NCBI GenBank assembly: GCA_040766585.1 | Contig: JAXGQE010000012.1 | Span: 26,793-90,792, forward strand | DNA from: JAXGQE01 sp040766585 | Lineage (GTDB): Bacteria > Bacillota > SLNR01 | DNA length: 64,000 nt | Direction of reading: 5' to 3' | Part shown: positions 26,996 through 35,930 of the stretch, piece by piece | How the letters are laid out: each line of letters opens with the position of its first letter | How positions within the stretch are numbered: position 1 is the stretch's first letter | Program-made: the position numbers and the translations under genes | The notes under the pieces: model-generated | Databases searched by the model: none | Seen by the model: the letters and a program-made list of their open reading frames with translations, nothing else | What the model was told of the DNA's origin: nothing

Positions 26996-27043
26996 AAAGC
27001 AGGCTGTATCGCCCGGAAACGGAGCAAAACAGCCTGCTTTTTC
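26996..27043 (+). terminator. Terminator after the AI-2E transporter
   Basis: Perfect 11-bp stem AAAGCAGGCTG / CAGCCTGCTTT (26996-27006 with 27030-27040) with a 23-base loop and a T run. It may also serve the amidohydrolase operon on the other strand, which ends at 27070. Confidence 0.75.
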
Positions 27044-27069
27044 ATTTCACAGATCATAAAATCACCGGT

Positions 27070-28278
27070 TTACTGGCTGCTGAGCATGGCATCCAGATCC
27101 ATCAATGTCTGGAAGTACACATCACAGCCTGTGACAATATCCTGCCAGCGGCTGTTTTCATCGGGACAATGACTCTTCCCATCTATGCTGGGGATGAAGA
27201 TCATGCCCACCGGTATCCGTCCAGCCACAGCATTGGCATCGTGGCCGGCGCCGCTGACCATCCGAACAGAAGGTACACCTAACTTTTCACAGGAACCCTC
27301 TATGATGCGGACCAAATCTGTACTGCACTGGCAGGACCCTTTATCCACTTTCACCTGAAACTCAAAATCTGCCGACTTAATTTTCTCTGCTTCCAGGACC
27401 ATCTTTTTCAGAACCTCATCAATCACCGTTCGATCCATGTGCCGCAATTCCAAAACGGCCTCTACACGGCCCGGGATAATGTTGGCCATATTGGGGTGTA
27501 CATGAACCACACCAAAAGTGCCCACCAGCCCGTCGGTACAGCGGATTTCTTCATTGACCCGGCATACCAGACGGGAAAATGCATCGAGAGCATCTTTCCG
27601 GGTGGCCATGCTGGTTGTTCCGGCATGGTTGCTTTCTCCCTTGACATTTAGCTGTGTTCGTGTGATTCCGACAATCCCTGTGACAACTCCCACGGGTATA
27701 TTCTCATGAACAAGATGGTCTCCCTGTTCAATATGAAGTTCCAAGAACGCACGAACCGAAGTTGTATCCACCCGGACCGAACGAAGGTCGTCCGGACTCA
27801 GATTCACCTCTATCAGTTTGGATACCAAATCCGGCTTCTCCGTATCGATGAGCCCCATCATGGCCCGGCTGCCGAAAGTGCCGCCGAAAGGTCCGCCTTC
27901 TTCGGCGGCAAACGCCACCAATTGCAGTGTGTTTTCCAGCTCTATACCTTGTTCTCGCAGCGATACCGCAAACTCCAGAGCAGCCAGGGCTCCCAGGGCC
28001 CCATCCAGCGGACCGCCGTGCATCACGGTATCCAGATGGGAACCGGTCATGATGATGTCCTTCCTCTTCCCATGCAGCGTACCGACCACATTTTCCACCG
28101 CATCCACATGCACAGAAAGTCCGGCATCGTTCAGTTTCTGGGCATACAGTTGGGCCGCAGACCGGTATTCCGGGCTAAACGCCAGGCGGGTTATGCCCCC
28201 CTGGGGGTCGGCACCTATCTGCGCCCAGAGTTCCAGGTTCTTTCGGAGCCGTTTTGGAGACCACAGTCGCTTTTTCAT
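27070..28278 (-). CDS. M20 family amidase/hydrolase (N-carbamoyl amino acid or ureido acid hydrolase)
   Basis: 402-residue zinc-dependent enzyme of the AllC/HyuC/UAAH group. Motifs: G-S-H-L-D-T-V (first metal His), G-P-L-D-G-A-L-G (bridging Asp), A-E-E-G-G-P-F-G (Glu pair), L-H-I-E-Q-G and G-A-G-H-D-A (second metal His). These enzymes remove the carbamoyl or ureido group from N-carbamoyl amino acids, allantoate, ureidoglycolate or 3-ureidopropionate. As the last gene of the IclR-led operon it would act after ring opening by the hydantoinase-like gene. Confidence 0.88.
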   Translation of the reverse strand: MKKRLWSPKRLRKNLELWAQIGADPQGGITRLAFSPEYRSAAQLYAQKLNDAGLSVHVDAVENVVGTLHGKRKDIIMTGSHLDTVMHGGPLDGALGALAALEFAVSLREQGIELENTLQLVAFAAEEGGPFGGTFGSRAMMGLIDTEKPDLVSKLIEVNLSPDDLRSVRVDTTSVRAFLELHIEQGDHLVHENIPVGVVTGIVGITRTQLNVKGESNHAGTTSMATRKDALDAFSRLVCRVNEEIRCTDGLVGTFGVVHVHPNMANIIPGRVEAVLELRHMDRTVIDEVLKKMVLEAEKIKSADFEFQVKVDKGSCQCSTDLVRIIEGSCEKLGVPSVRMVSGAGHDANAVAGRIPVGMIFIPSIDGKSHCPDENSRWQDIVTGCDVYFQTLMDLDAMLSSQ

Positions 28279-28308
28279 ACAATTATCCCGCCCATCATTT
28301 AAACCATG

Positions 28309-28350
28309 GATCCAATGGAGGATCTATGTTGGAAGAACCCCCATTGGATC
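28309..28350. repeat. Intercistronic inverted repeat
   Basis: GATCCAATGG / CCATTGGATC arms (28309-28318 and 28341-28350) in the 90-base gap between the amidohydrolase and the M20 gene. No T run follows on the minus strand, so it may stabilise or process the transcript rather than end it. Confidence 0.5.
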
Positions 28351-28368
28351 TGCTTTTCCATGACTTTC

Positions 28369-29793
28369 TTACAGTTTATTCTCCTTCATATACACAGCAT
28401 TAACCCCGTTGATTTCCCAGAACTTCTTCTCTGCAGCTGCGCTGGCGATATCGGCGTGTTTTTGTGCTTCGGCGAATATCTCATCCAGATCAAAGGTCAG
28501 CGGTTTGCGTTTTTCCACCAGAATCTTACCGGCGGCAATGACGGTATCCACTTCATTCCCCTGGGCGCTGTATACCAGGTTGGGGATCATGTTTCTCATG
28601 GGTTTGGTGTACACAGGGGCCATGGCCGGATGCCGCGTGCTGACGATGATCAGATCAGCTGATTTCCCGGCTTCCAGGGATCCGGTAATGTCTCCGATTC
28701 CCACTGCTTTGGCTCCCTCGATGGTCGCCATCCGGAGTACCTTCCAGCATGGCATGATTTCCGGATCCTCATATTTGATCTTGTTAAAAAGAGCCGTCAG
28801 TTTCATCTCGTTGATCACGTTATGGCAGTTATTCCCCGGAGCCTGGTCGCTGCCCAGAGCCACCATACCACCGGCATCCTGGAATACTTTCGCGGGAGGG
28901 ACGATTCCGTCGATGATCCCGATGGACCCGGAACAGAGCACCATGGAAGCGCCGCTTTTTGCGACAGTTTTTACTTCGTCGTCCAAAGCGTCGGTAAGAT
29001 GAATCCCGATGAAGCTTTGGTCAAAATAGTCTTGAGAGGCCAGCCACGGGATCGTCCGGCTGCCGTAGCGCATTTCCATTTGTTTGGTTTCACGGGACCC
29101 TTGGGAAAGATGCATGTGTATTTTCGTATTTCGTTCCTTCACCAGCTTTTTGATCTTGTGAAGCATGTCCTGGCTGACAAAGTCAGCTCCCTGCGGTCCA
29201 AACATGACCTTGATCCTCTGGTTGTCTGCATTGTGCCATTTGTCATAGGTGCTCAGCGCTTCATTCAGAGATTTTTCTCCCAGATTGGGATCGTATTCGT
29301 ACAGTTCACCGGGTTCATACACACGATTCACCGCTTCACGGATGCGGACACTGAAATTTCCCCGGGCGCCAAAATCGTGAATGATCTGGCAGATGGCATC
29401 CGCGTTGGATCCATCTTCACCAATGGTGGTAGTGCCGTTCATAATGGCCTCAGCGATCCCCAGTTTGGCCCCGGCGATCTTGGTCTCTTCTGTTGTAGCC
29501 GTCTGAAAGGGCCCCACGCCATGCATCATCCAGTTGTTCACATCTTGAGCCAGTCCTCTCAGTGTTGCCAGGGAGGTATGCATATGCGCATCAATTAATC
29601 CGGGTAGAATAATGTTATCTCCGGCATCCACCACTTTTTCGGCGGAGTATTCTTTCTCAATTTCTGCAGCCGGTGCCACTGCTGCAATCCTTCCTGCATC
29701 GATGGCCACAGCATAGTCCTCTTGGTAACCGACTCCGTCCCCTTCCAGAGTATACATGTGCTTTCCTTTCACAATCATATCCAGCTTCTTCAT
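28369..29793 (-). CDS. Amidohydrolase superfamily deaminase/chlorohydrolase-like
   Basis: 474 residues of the TrzN/AtzA/SsnA/guanine-deaminase group. L-P-G-L-I-D-A-H-M-H-T-S (metal HxH) follows the beta-sandwich opening; then I-H-M-H-L-S-Q-G, G-I-H-L-T-D-A, and L-G-S-D-Q-A-P-G-N-N supply the further His and Asp ligands. The end is the second half of the sandwich (A-G-K-S-A-D-L-I-I-V). It likely deaminates a purine or pyrimidine-type ring. It shares a 4-base overlap with the previous gene, so both are made together. Confidence 0.85.
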   Translation of the reverse strand: MKKLDMIVKGKHMYTLEGDGVGYQEDYAVAIDAGRIAAVAPAAEIEKEYSAEKVVDAGDNIILPGLIDAHMHTSLATLRGLAQDVNNWMMHGVGPFQTATTEETKIAGAKLGIAEAIMNGTTTIGEDGSNADAICQIIHDFGARGNFSVRIREAVNRVYEPGELYEYDPNLGEKSLNEALSTYDKWHNADNQRIKVMFGPQGADFVSQDMLHKIKKLVKERNTKIHMHLSQGSRETKQMEMRYGSRTIPWLASQDYFDQSFIGIHLTDALDDEVKTVAKSGASMVLCSGSIGIIDGIVPPAKVFQDAGGMVALGSDQAPGNNCHNVINEMKLTALFNKIKYEDPEIMPCWKVLRMATIEGAKAVGIGDITGSLEAGKSADLIIVSTRHPAMAPVYTKPMRNMIPNLVYSAQGNEVDTVIAAGKILVEKRKPLTFDLDEIFAEAQKHADIASAAAEKKFWEINGVNAVYMKENKL

Positions 29794-31199
29794 TGTTCAT
29801 CGCTTCCTCTCTTGATTTTGGGTTTTATGATCTCTCCGTAACCCGCTAGTGAATCATCCACCACTCCGTTTTCCATAACGGTTTTCCCTCGGACGACCAC
29901 GCGCTCTATTCTTCCTTTCAGTTTCCTGCCGTGATACAGTTCAGCCACATCTCTTCCTTTGGTGTACATGACCTGCTTGTCCACCGTGTGGGTTTGATTC
30001 ATATCCACTACAATTAGGTCTGCATCGTAACTGGGCCGGAGGAATCCTTTCCGATGGTCAATCCCGAATATGCGGGCCGGGTTTTCACTCATCAGCGCCG
30101 CAAACTTCTCCACAGTCAGCTTGTTATGCGCCAGAGCATCCAGCATCAGCGGCGTGCGGGTTTCAATCCCCGGGAACCCTGCCGGAGCTTTGAATATGTC
30201 GCTATACCCCCTCTGTTTTTCATCCATGGTAAAGGGGGCATGATCACTGCCAATGATATCAATAGTCCCGTCGTTTAGGTATTCCCACATAGCCTGCAGG
30301 TATTGAGCCGGACGAATGGCGGGGTTGCATTTTCCCATGGGACCCTTTGCAATGGCTTCTTCCTGGGTAACAAATAAATAGTGGGGACAGGTTTCCACCA
30401 CCACCCGGACCCCTTCACGGCGTGCTTTTTTCAGCAGCGCCATGGCCGGTGCGGATGACACATGGCAGATCTCAATCCGGGCTCCGGTTTCTTTGGCCAA
30501 AAACAGGAGCTTATGGATGGATTCAGTCTCAGATACAATGGGATGCGATTCATAGTGGGCTTTGGCATCCTTTCGTCCCTCTGCCATTAATCGGGCTGTT
30601 TCGCCCTGGATAATATCATCGTTTTCAGCATGGTAACACAGCAGCATGTCATGCCTTGCACCTTCCTCCATAGCCTTCAGCAGATGGAAATCATCGTTGA
30701 TGGTCAATCCTTCAAATTCCTTTTCCCGCCCCGGCATGGGAGCCTGAAGAAATGTTTTGAATGCAATGACCCCTTGCTCCTTCATCATCTGGACGTTCCC
30801 GATGCTGTCTTCCCCCAGAGCCCCGTAAAAGCAGCAGTCTACCACTATCTGTTCTTGTGCCAGCCGAATGCGGTTGTGAAGAATTTCCGGATTAAAGGGC
30901 GGCGGATTGGAAATGGGATGCTCAAACAGTGTGGTCACACCCCCGGCGGCTGCCGCCAGGGTCCCGGTATAGAATGTTTCTCGCTTTTCACTGCCCGGCT
31001 CGCGAATATGGACATGAGTGTCAATGGTTCCGGGGAGGATCATCTTTCCCGTACAATCGATGGTTTCCGTATCCGCACTGGTTTCGAATCCCCGGGGAAC
31101 CAGCTTCCCTACTTTTTCTCCCTCAGTAACAAGATCCAGTTCCTGAAGCCGTCCATCCGCATACACGGCAGCATTGGTATACCGTACCTGTTTACTCAT
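29790..31199 (-). CDS. Allantoinase/dihydropyrimidinase-like cyclic amidohydrolase
   Basis: 469-residue zinc hydrolase of the allantoinase-dihydroorotase group. It has I-L-P-G-T-I-D-T-H-V-H-I-R-E-P-G (HxH), the A-F-K-T-F-L carbamylated-Lys region, C-Y-H-A-E-N, I-E-I-C-H-V-S-S and I-G-S-D-H-A-P-F. All metal ligands are visible. It opens a hydantoin, allantoin or related ring, whose product suits the M20 hydrolase. First enzyme gene after iclR, 19 bases away. Confidence 0.88.
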   Translation of the reverse strand: MSKQVRYTNAAVYADGRLQELDLVTEGEKVGKLVPRGFETSADTETIDCTGKMILPGTIDTHVHIREPGSEKRETFYTGTLAAAAGGVTTLFEHPISNPPPFNPEILHNRIRLAQEQIVVDCCFYGALGEDSIGNVQMMKEQGVIAFKTFLQAPMPGREKEFEGLTINDDFHLLKAMEEGARHDMLLCYHAENDDIIQGETARLMAEGRKDAKAHYESHPIVSETESIHKLLFLAKETGARIEICHVSSAPAMALLKKARREGVRVVVETCPHYLFVTQEEAIAKGPMGKCNPAIRPAQYLQAMWEYLNDGTIDIIGSDHAPFTMDEKQRGYSDIFKAPAGFPGIETRTPLMLDALAHNKLTVEKFAALMSENPARIFGIDHRKGFLRPSYDADLIVVDMNQTHTVDKQVMYTKGRDVAELYHGRKLKGRIERVVVRGKTVMENGVVDDSLAGYGEIIKPKIKRGSDEQ

Positions 31200-31218
31200 G
31201 GTTCACCTCCTGTCAATG

Positions 31219-31959
31219 TCACGACCAGTCTACCTGGCGTATTCTCTCCATGGCCTTCTCTCTGAAAGATTCCATCATATCCCGTCCGAAACGAAAAGAC
31301 GGACCGGCAATGGAGATACTTCCGCGGACCCTGCCTTGGGGGCTGATGAGAGGCACCGCAAAGGCACTGACTCCTTCATCCACTTCTCCGGTGGTCCAGG
31401 CATAACCCTTTGCGGCTACTTTCCTTAACTCTTTGTTCAGGTTGTCCGCGGAATACGTTTCATGATAGAGTTCTGTTTGAACCTTCATGGCTTTTTCTCT
31501 TTCGTTGAGGCTTAAAAATGCCGCAATACTCTTCCCGGATGCTCCTTTGAACAAAGGAACCAAACTGCCTGTTTGCGCGGTAATTTTCAGTGTTTTCTCC
31601 GCCTCGATGCGATCGGTGCAGATCCCCCGGCCGTTATCGTATTCAATGAGAAAAACAGTCTCACCCGTCAATTCAAACAGGCTGGCCAAAACAGGGTGAG
31701 CTTTTTGCCGCAGCACCTCAGAATCATCCCACAGATGAGCCAGGCGGCGGAGTTCTCCTCCCGGTATATATATGCCGTCTGCAGTCATCTGGACAAAATC
31801 CTGGTGGACCAAATTCATCAGCAGACGGTATACCGTGCTTTTGTGCATTCCGGTTAAACGGACAAACTCCCGCAAAGGGATCTCTCTCCGATCCGGCTGA
31901 AAGCATTTCAGCAGGGTGAGGATTCTCTCCACTGACTTCACCTGATAATCCTGGGACAC
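31219..31959 (-). CDS. IclR-family transcription regulator
   Basis: 246 residues: winged HTH (S-V-E-R-I-L-T-L-L-K-C-F, then M-H-K-S-T-V-Y-R-L-L) and a C-terminal ligand domain (D-R-I-E-A, G-A-S-G-K-S-I, G-Y-A-W-T-T-G-E-V-D-E-G-V-S-A-F-A-V-P). GTG at 31959 has GGGGGATGCCCA upstream. It heads the catabolic operon and most likely responds to a purine- or ureide-derived acid. A 17-bp palindrome 17 bases upstream of its start is the likely operator. Confidence 0.92.
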   Translation of the reverse strand: MSQDYQVKSVERILTLLKCFQPDRREIPLREFVRLTGMHKSTVYRLLMNLVHQDFVQMTADGIYIPGGELRRLAHLWDDSEVLRQKAHPVLASLFELTGETVFLIEYDNGRGICTDRIEAEKTLKITAQTGSLVPLFKGASGKSIAAFLSLNEREKAMKVQTELYHETYSADNLNKELRKVAAKGYAWTTGEVDEGVSAFAVPLISPQGRVRGSISIAGPSFRFGRDMMESFREKAMERIRQVDWS

Positions 31960-31975
31960 TGGGCATCCCCCATTT

Positions 31976-31992
31976 GTTTCACATTGTGAAAC
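31976..31992. promoter_or_regulatory. Palindromic operator upstream of iclR
   Basis: GTTTCACA-T-TGTGAAAC, 8-bp arms around one base, lying 17 bases upstream of the GTG start. Size and position fit an IclR autoregulatory site. Confidence 0.65.
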
Positions 31993-32052
31993 TTTCGTTC
32001 CATTCTCTCTATATCATTTATCTTTTTTGCTGTATATTCCTTCTGGTCCAAA

Positions 32053-32075
32053 GAAAAAACAGCCTTTTCAGGCTG
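32053..32075 (-). terminator. Terminator of the flavin reductase gene
   Basis: Minus-strand hairpin CAGCCT-GAAA-AGGCTG followed by TTTTTTC, 22 bases past the stop. Confidence 0.75.
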
Positions 32076-32096
32076 CTATTTCAGGTCTTTTCGGCT

Positions 32097-32723
32097 CTAG
32101 CGGATAAAGTTGGTGATGGCTCGTTTTTCTTTTTCTGGATACTCTACACCGGCCTGCTTCCCGGCTTCAATGCACTTCAACAGCCAGGCCATGTTGCGGG
32201 CCAGCGTCCTCATGGTCTGCATGCCTTCCAAATCCTGCTTTACTTCTTCAGGGGTATTCCCGTGGACCATATTCCAGTACTGGGATGAGACAACCGGCAT
32301 GCTGGATATGGTGAAATACTTGTTGATCTGATCGAATGCGGTGGCTGCTCCGCCTCGTCGGCAGCTCACCACAGCCGCACCCGGTTTATACTGGAACGGG
32401 CCTCCGGCATAAAAGAGCCTGTCCAGAAATGAAGTCAAGGATCCGGAAGCAGCGGCATAATGAACCGGCGATCCAAACACAAATCCATCAGCTTCTTTCG
32501 CCTTCTCACGGGTTTCGTTGACGGGATCTTCATCAAAAACACACTTGCTTGTTCCGCTGGTACGACAGTATCCGCATCCGGCGCACCCGGCTATGGGATC
32601 GGTGCCGACGTGGATGATTTCCGTTTCAACAGACAGTCTTTCCAGTTCATCGGCCACTTCCCTCAGGGCAGTATAAGTGCATCCCCGTACTTTTGCGCTG
32701 CCGTTTATAAGAAGAACTTTCAA
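32097..32723 (-). CDS. NADPH-dependent FMN reductase / flavodoxin-fold protein
   Basis: 208 residues of the iron-sulfur flavoprotein/WrbA-like group. N-terminal V-L-L-I-N-G-S-A-K-V-R-G-C-T binds the flavin phosphate, C-A-G-C-G-Y-C-R-T follows (three Cys, typical of these proteins), and F-G-S-P-V-H-Y-A-A-A-S-G is the flavin loop. The role is probably electron transfer or quinone/nitro reduction. Divergent neighbours and its own terminator make it a single-gene unit. Confidence 0.88.
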   Translation of the reverse strand: MKVLLINGSAKVRGCTYTALREVADELERLSVETEIIHVGTDPIAGCAGCGYCRTSGTSKCVFDEDPVNETREKAKEADGFVFGSPVHYAAASGSLTSFLDRLFYAGGPFQYKPGAAVVSCRRGGAATAFDQINKYFTISSMPVVSSQYWNMVHGNTPEEVKQDLEGMQTMRTLARNMAWLLKCIEAGKQAGVEYPEKEKRAITNFIR

Positions 32724-32823
32724 TGTAACCCCTCCTGGCGGGCATCCTGACCCGCTTCAAATTTTCACTAATAGATTTATCATTCTTCTTTTCGTCGATG
32801 AATCCTCTGCGCTTTTGCGCGGA

Positions 32824-32853
32824 CAAAAAAATGCGGACAGCATTCACTGTCCG
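32824..32853 (-). terminator. Terminator of the small EF-Tu-like gene
   Basis: GCGGACAG / CTGTCCGC stem with a 6-base loop, then a seven-T run on the minus strand, 24 bases past the stop. Confidence 0.8.
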
Positions 32854-32877
32854 CCGCTGCTTCTTCTAACCCTACTT

Positions 32878-33123
32878 CTATTCTTCCGGAGTACACACTG
32901 TATCTCCGCAACGCACTCTCTCTTTGACTTTGACAGCCACCTCCTGGCCCCCATTCGCCGATTGAATGCTCTGATGCTGGATCTGCATGGAATCGATATC
33001 CTGTTCAAATTCTGTGGTTCTTCCTCTGAATAGGACACGATCATTCAGATGCAGTGCCTGGTCCAATTTGACGACGGCAACAGAAATCTTATCGTAGTAA
33101 TGAATCACGGTTCCGATGTCCAT
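32878..33123 (-). CDS. Small EF-Tu domain 2-like beta-barrel protein
   Basis: 81 residues. G-T-V-I-H-Y-Y-D-K-I-S-V-A-V-V-K-L opens the barrel, then L-N-D-R-V-L-F-R-G-R-T-T-E-F-E-Q and V-K-V-K-E-R-V-R-C-G-D-T-V close it. The same fold ends U32 peptidases and lies in EF-Tu domain 2. It may modulate a translation or RNA-modification enzyme; no partner gene is nearby. ATG at 33123 follows GAAGGGGG. Confidence 0.8.
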   Translation of the reverse strand: MDIGTVIHYYDKISVAVVKLDQALHLNDRVLFRGRTTEFEQDIDSMQIQHQSIQSANGGQEVAVKVKERVRCGDTVCTPEE

Positions 33124-33328
33124 CCGTAACCCCCTTCCATTGTATGTATTCAACGGAAAATGGTACCTATGGGTCCATCCATGAAAAGTCTCCGGATTCT
33201 TATGTGTAATTATACATTCGATCAAAAATATATACATCCTTCTTCCGATATGGTATTCTTTTTCTTAAGCACTGTACGTCTGAGGAACATTCTTGTACCG
33301 ATCAATCACCGGAAGGAGACTGACCAAC

Positions 33329-33574
33329 ATGTTGAAAATCGTTGGACGAATTGCATTGGTTCTCTTTACAACACTGGCCGGCGCGATTGCAGGAACTCTC
33401 TCCCTCATTAATATCTTTGGCAATTACTTTACTGATTTCCAGTTTTTCGGCAGCCGCGGTTACGAAGCGGGTGCCAACATCGGTTTCATCGTCGGTGGGG
33501 TGCTCGGCTTGCTGGCTGGAGTCCTTCTGCAAAGAAAGATTTTTGCCTCCAAGCCACCGCAGAGACAACGGTAA
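33329..33574 (+). CDS. Small two-helix membrane protein
   Basis: 81 residues, two hydrophobic segments (about 4-30 and 47-68) rich in Gly (G-F-I-V-G-G-V-L-G-L-L-A-G-V-L), then a basic tail K-P-P-Q-R-Q-R. ATG at 33329 follows AAGGAGACTGACCAAC. No function was recognised. Confidence 0.6.
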   Translation: MLKIVGRIALVLFTTLAGAIAGTLSLINIFGNYFTDFQFFGSRGYEAGANIGFIVGGVLGLLAGVLLQRKIFASKPPQRQR

Positions 33575-33675
33575 CCTTCTGCCCCCTTGACTTTACGGTT
33601 TCATGGCCGAATCCGGATTGGACTTCCCTGTAGGATATCTGTTCTTGCATAAGATGATGAATTCATTCTTTTCAA

Positions 33676-33710
33676 TTAAAAACAGACAATCGATAAAATC
33701 GATTGTCTGT
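33676..33710 (-). terminator. Terminator of the Cys-rich secreted protein gene
   Basis: Perfect 13-bp stem ACAGACAATCGAT / ATCGATTGTCTGT around AAA, followed on the minus strand by TTTTTAATTG. Confidence 0.8.
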
Positions 33711-33724
33711 CTTCATATCGAAGC

Positions 33725-34135
33725 TTACTCGAGTGTCGGAAGGTTAAACCGCCACTGATGCATGTGCCGTGCCACAGCTCCTGGCTCAGAATGAGCCATC
33801 TCACGGACCATTTGACCGAATTCGCGACCGGAAACACGGTGCTGGAAAGGCATTCCGCCTTCGGGATCATCCATATCTTCGGGTCCTTCTCCTTCGCATG
33901 GACAGTTTTCGGGATCCGCAGTGCATTCTTGAATCCTTTCCTGAACCATCTCACGAGCCATCGGTCCCAAAGGATTTTCACAGTCTTCACACAATCCGTC
34001 TCCACACAATCCGTCTCCGGCAGCAGGCCCGTTACTGTTTTGAGCTGCATTCTGTTTCGGACCGGATGCCATCGCCACAGAAGCCATGCTGATAATCAGA
34101 ATACCGACCAGAACTGCGATCATTGCTTTTTTCAT
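33725..34135 (-). CDS. Secreted Cys-rich protein with duplicated GDGLC motif
   Basis: 136 residues from ATG 34135 (GGAGG 9 bases upstream; ATG 34141 is the alternative). The signal peptide has a basic start, a hydrophobic core and a likely cut after V-A-M-A. The mature part has two tandem G-D-G-L-C units and then E-D-C, followed by a second small Cys pair (C-P-C), which suggests a disulfide or metal site. Acidic and Met/Pro-rich stretches follow. No family was recognised. Confidence 0.65.
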   Translation of the reverse strand: MKKAMIAVLVGILIISMASVAMASGPKQNAAQNSNGPAAGDGLCGDGLCEDCENPLGPMAREMVQERIQECTADPENCPCEGEGPEDMDDPEGGMPFQHRVSGREFGQMVREMAHSEPGAVARHMHQWRFNLPTLE

Positions 34136-34305
34136 CTTCATATCCCTCCTCACCGAACCAGTGAAAACTGGTGATTTTTCTTTTCATTACCTTATTTCGA
34201 CACTACTGCGATCCATAACGGGGTCGAATAAAGATTTTTTGTAAAATCCGATTTTTTTAATGCTCATATTTATGAAGAATCCTTGCAGCGCAGTCTTTCC
34301 CTGCA

Positions 34306-34334
34306 TTGACACGAACATACGGCAATGGTACGAT
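34306..34334 (+). promoter_or_regulatory. Sigma-A promoter of the kinase-dehydrogenase-aldolase operon
   Basis: TTGACA (34306-34311), 17-base spacer, TACGAT (34329-34334), 48 bases ahead of the kinase start. A fully consensus -35 suggests a strong promoter, presumably under repression. Confidence 0.7.
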
Positions 34335-34381
34335 AAACATGGTTTTTGGATCATACCCTGCATGCCAAAAAGGAGACTCTT

Positions 34382-35884
34382 ATGAGATATCTGATCGGCT
34401 TGGACATTGGTACTTCTAACATCAAAGCTGTGCTGTTTGATGAAACAGGTAATCCAGTGTGCATCTCTTCGCAAAAAACTGCCGTATCTTCCCCGCATCC
34501 ACGGTATATGGAGCAGGATATGGATCAGCTCTGGGATGCTGTGGTTTTCTGTTTGAATGATCTGACCCATCAATATCCGGATTTATGCCGCTTGGTTGAC
34601 GGAATCGGTTTGTCCGGGCAGGGAGAAGGGCTTTGGCTGCTGGATCAGGACGGACAACCGGTTCAGCCGGCAATCCTCTGGAATGATGGACGCTCTGCTG
34701 AGACCGTCGCTTCATTTTCAACTCAGGAACTGGACACCATTCGCCAGATTACCTATACATCTCCCAATACATCCAGCACTCTGGTCCAGCTGAAATGGAC
34801 CAAGAATAACCATCCTGACATTCTGGCCAATGCCAGAACCTGCTTTTTCTGCAAGGACTGGATTCGATACAAGCTCACTGGAGAAATCTTCACGGAACGA
34901 ACGGATACCTCGGTAACTTTGATGGATATGCCCACCCAGGCTCTTTCCGAAGAACTGCTGACATTAGCCGGCATCGGCGAATGTATCAATTTGTTTCCAC
35001 CTATGCTCCAAAGCACCGGGTCAGCCGGTTCTCTGTCTGCAGATGCTGCCAGAATTACCGGTCTGCCGGCCGGTATTCCGGTTGCAGCCGGAGCACTGGA
35101 TGTAACGGCTACCTGTTTGGGAGTGGGAGCAGTAACTGCCAATGATCTTTTTCTGATTTTGGGTACCACAGCCTGCACCGGTCTGGTCAAAGAAAGCCAC
35201 CTGGCCGATCCGGACCAAGGACGTTTTTTGCTGCACCCGGACTCCACCTATATGATAAAAATAATGGCTACCATGGCCGGGACACCCAATATTGACTGGA
35301 TGGCGGAAGCCATCGCTTTCGATGTTCCATTTGATCATATTGAAGAAAGTCTGCACGCAACCAAACCCGGAAGCGGGGGTGTGATTTACCTTCCATACAT
35401 ATCTCCATCCGGCGAACGCTATCCATTCTATCATCCCAGCGCCAAAGCCGGTTTTTTTGGGATCACATCCCATATCCGGCGAGATCAGCTTATTCGTTCA
35501 GTTTTCGAAGGGGTTGCCCTGTCGGTCAAAGACTGTCTGCAGGGAGAGACTACCGCCGGCCGGATCCATATTGCCGGAGGCGGCAGCAAAAGCAACGCCT
35601 GGTGCCAGATCATGGCTGATTGTACCGGCCATCAAATCATCCGCTACCGGGGTGATGAATTCGGTGCCAAAGGGGCAGCCATCCTAGCCGGTGTTTGTGC
35701 CGGATGGAAACCTACTATCCAGGATATGGCCCGCAGTTTTTGCACGGAAGACAGACTTTTTGATCCGGATCCTGCGTCGGTTACCCTGTACGACGACCTG
35801 TATTCGATGTATGCCGATCTACGCAAATCCCAATGGGAATTGTGGCATCACCATCAGTCTGTATTGGAGAAATACCATTTGTAA
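34382..35884 (+). CDS. FGGY-family carbohydrate kinase
   Basis: 500 residues. The phosphate-1 loop is L-D-I-G-T-S-N-I-K-A-V-L-F-D (residues 6-19); substrate region G-L-S-G-Q-G-E-G-L-W, W-N-D-G-R; ATP site G-T-T-A-C-T-G and G-G-G-S-K-S-N-A-W. It resembles the xylulokinase/gluconokinase and YoaC-like branch. ATG at 34382 follows AAAAAGGAGACTCTT. Phosphorylation of a sugar or sugar acid, then oxidation and aldol cleavage by the next two genes, is inferred from context. Confidence 0.9.
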   Translation: MRYLIGLDIGTSNIKAVLFDETGNPVCISSQKTAVSSPHPRYMEQDMDQLWDAVVFCLNDLTHQYPDLCRLVDGIGLSGQGEGLWLLDQDGQPVQPAILWNDGRSAETVASFSTQELDTIRQITYTSPNTSSTLVQLKWTKNNHPDILANARTCFFCKDWIRYKLTGEIFTERTDTSVTLMDMPTQALSEELLTLAGIGECINLFPPMLQSTGSAGSLSADAARITGLPAGIPVAAGALDVTATCLGVGAVTANDLFLILGTTACTGLVKESHLADPDQGRFLLHPDSTYMIKIMATMAGTPNIDWMAEAIAFDVPFDHIEESLHATKPGSGGVIYLPYISPSGERYPFYHPSAKAGFFGITSHIRRDQLIRSVFEGVALSVKDCLQGETTAGRIHIAGGGSKSNAWCQIMADCTGHQIIRYRGDEFGAKGAAILAGVCAGWKPTIQDMARSFCTEDRLFDPDPASVTLYDDLYSMYADLRKSQWELWHHHQSVLEKYHL

Positions 35885-35930
35885 GGCGATCCGATACTCC
35901 ATCTAAACAATACAATAAGGAGGTCCCTGT

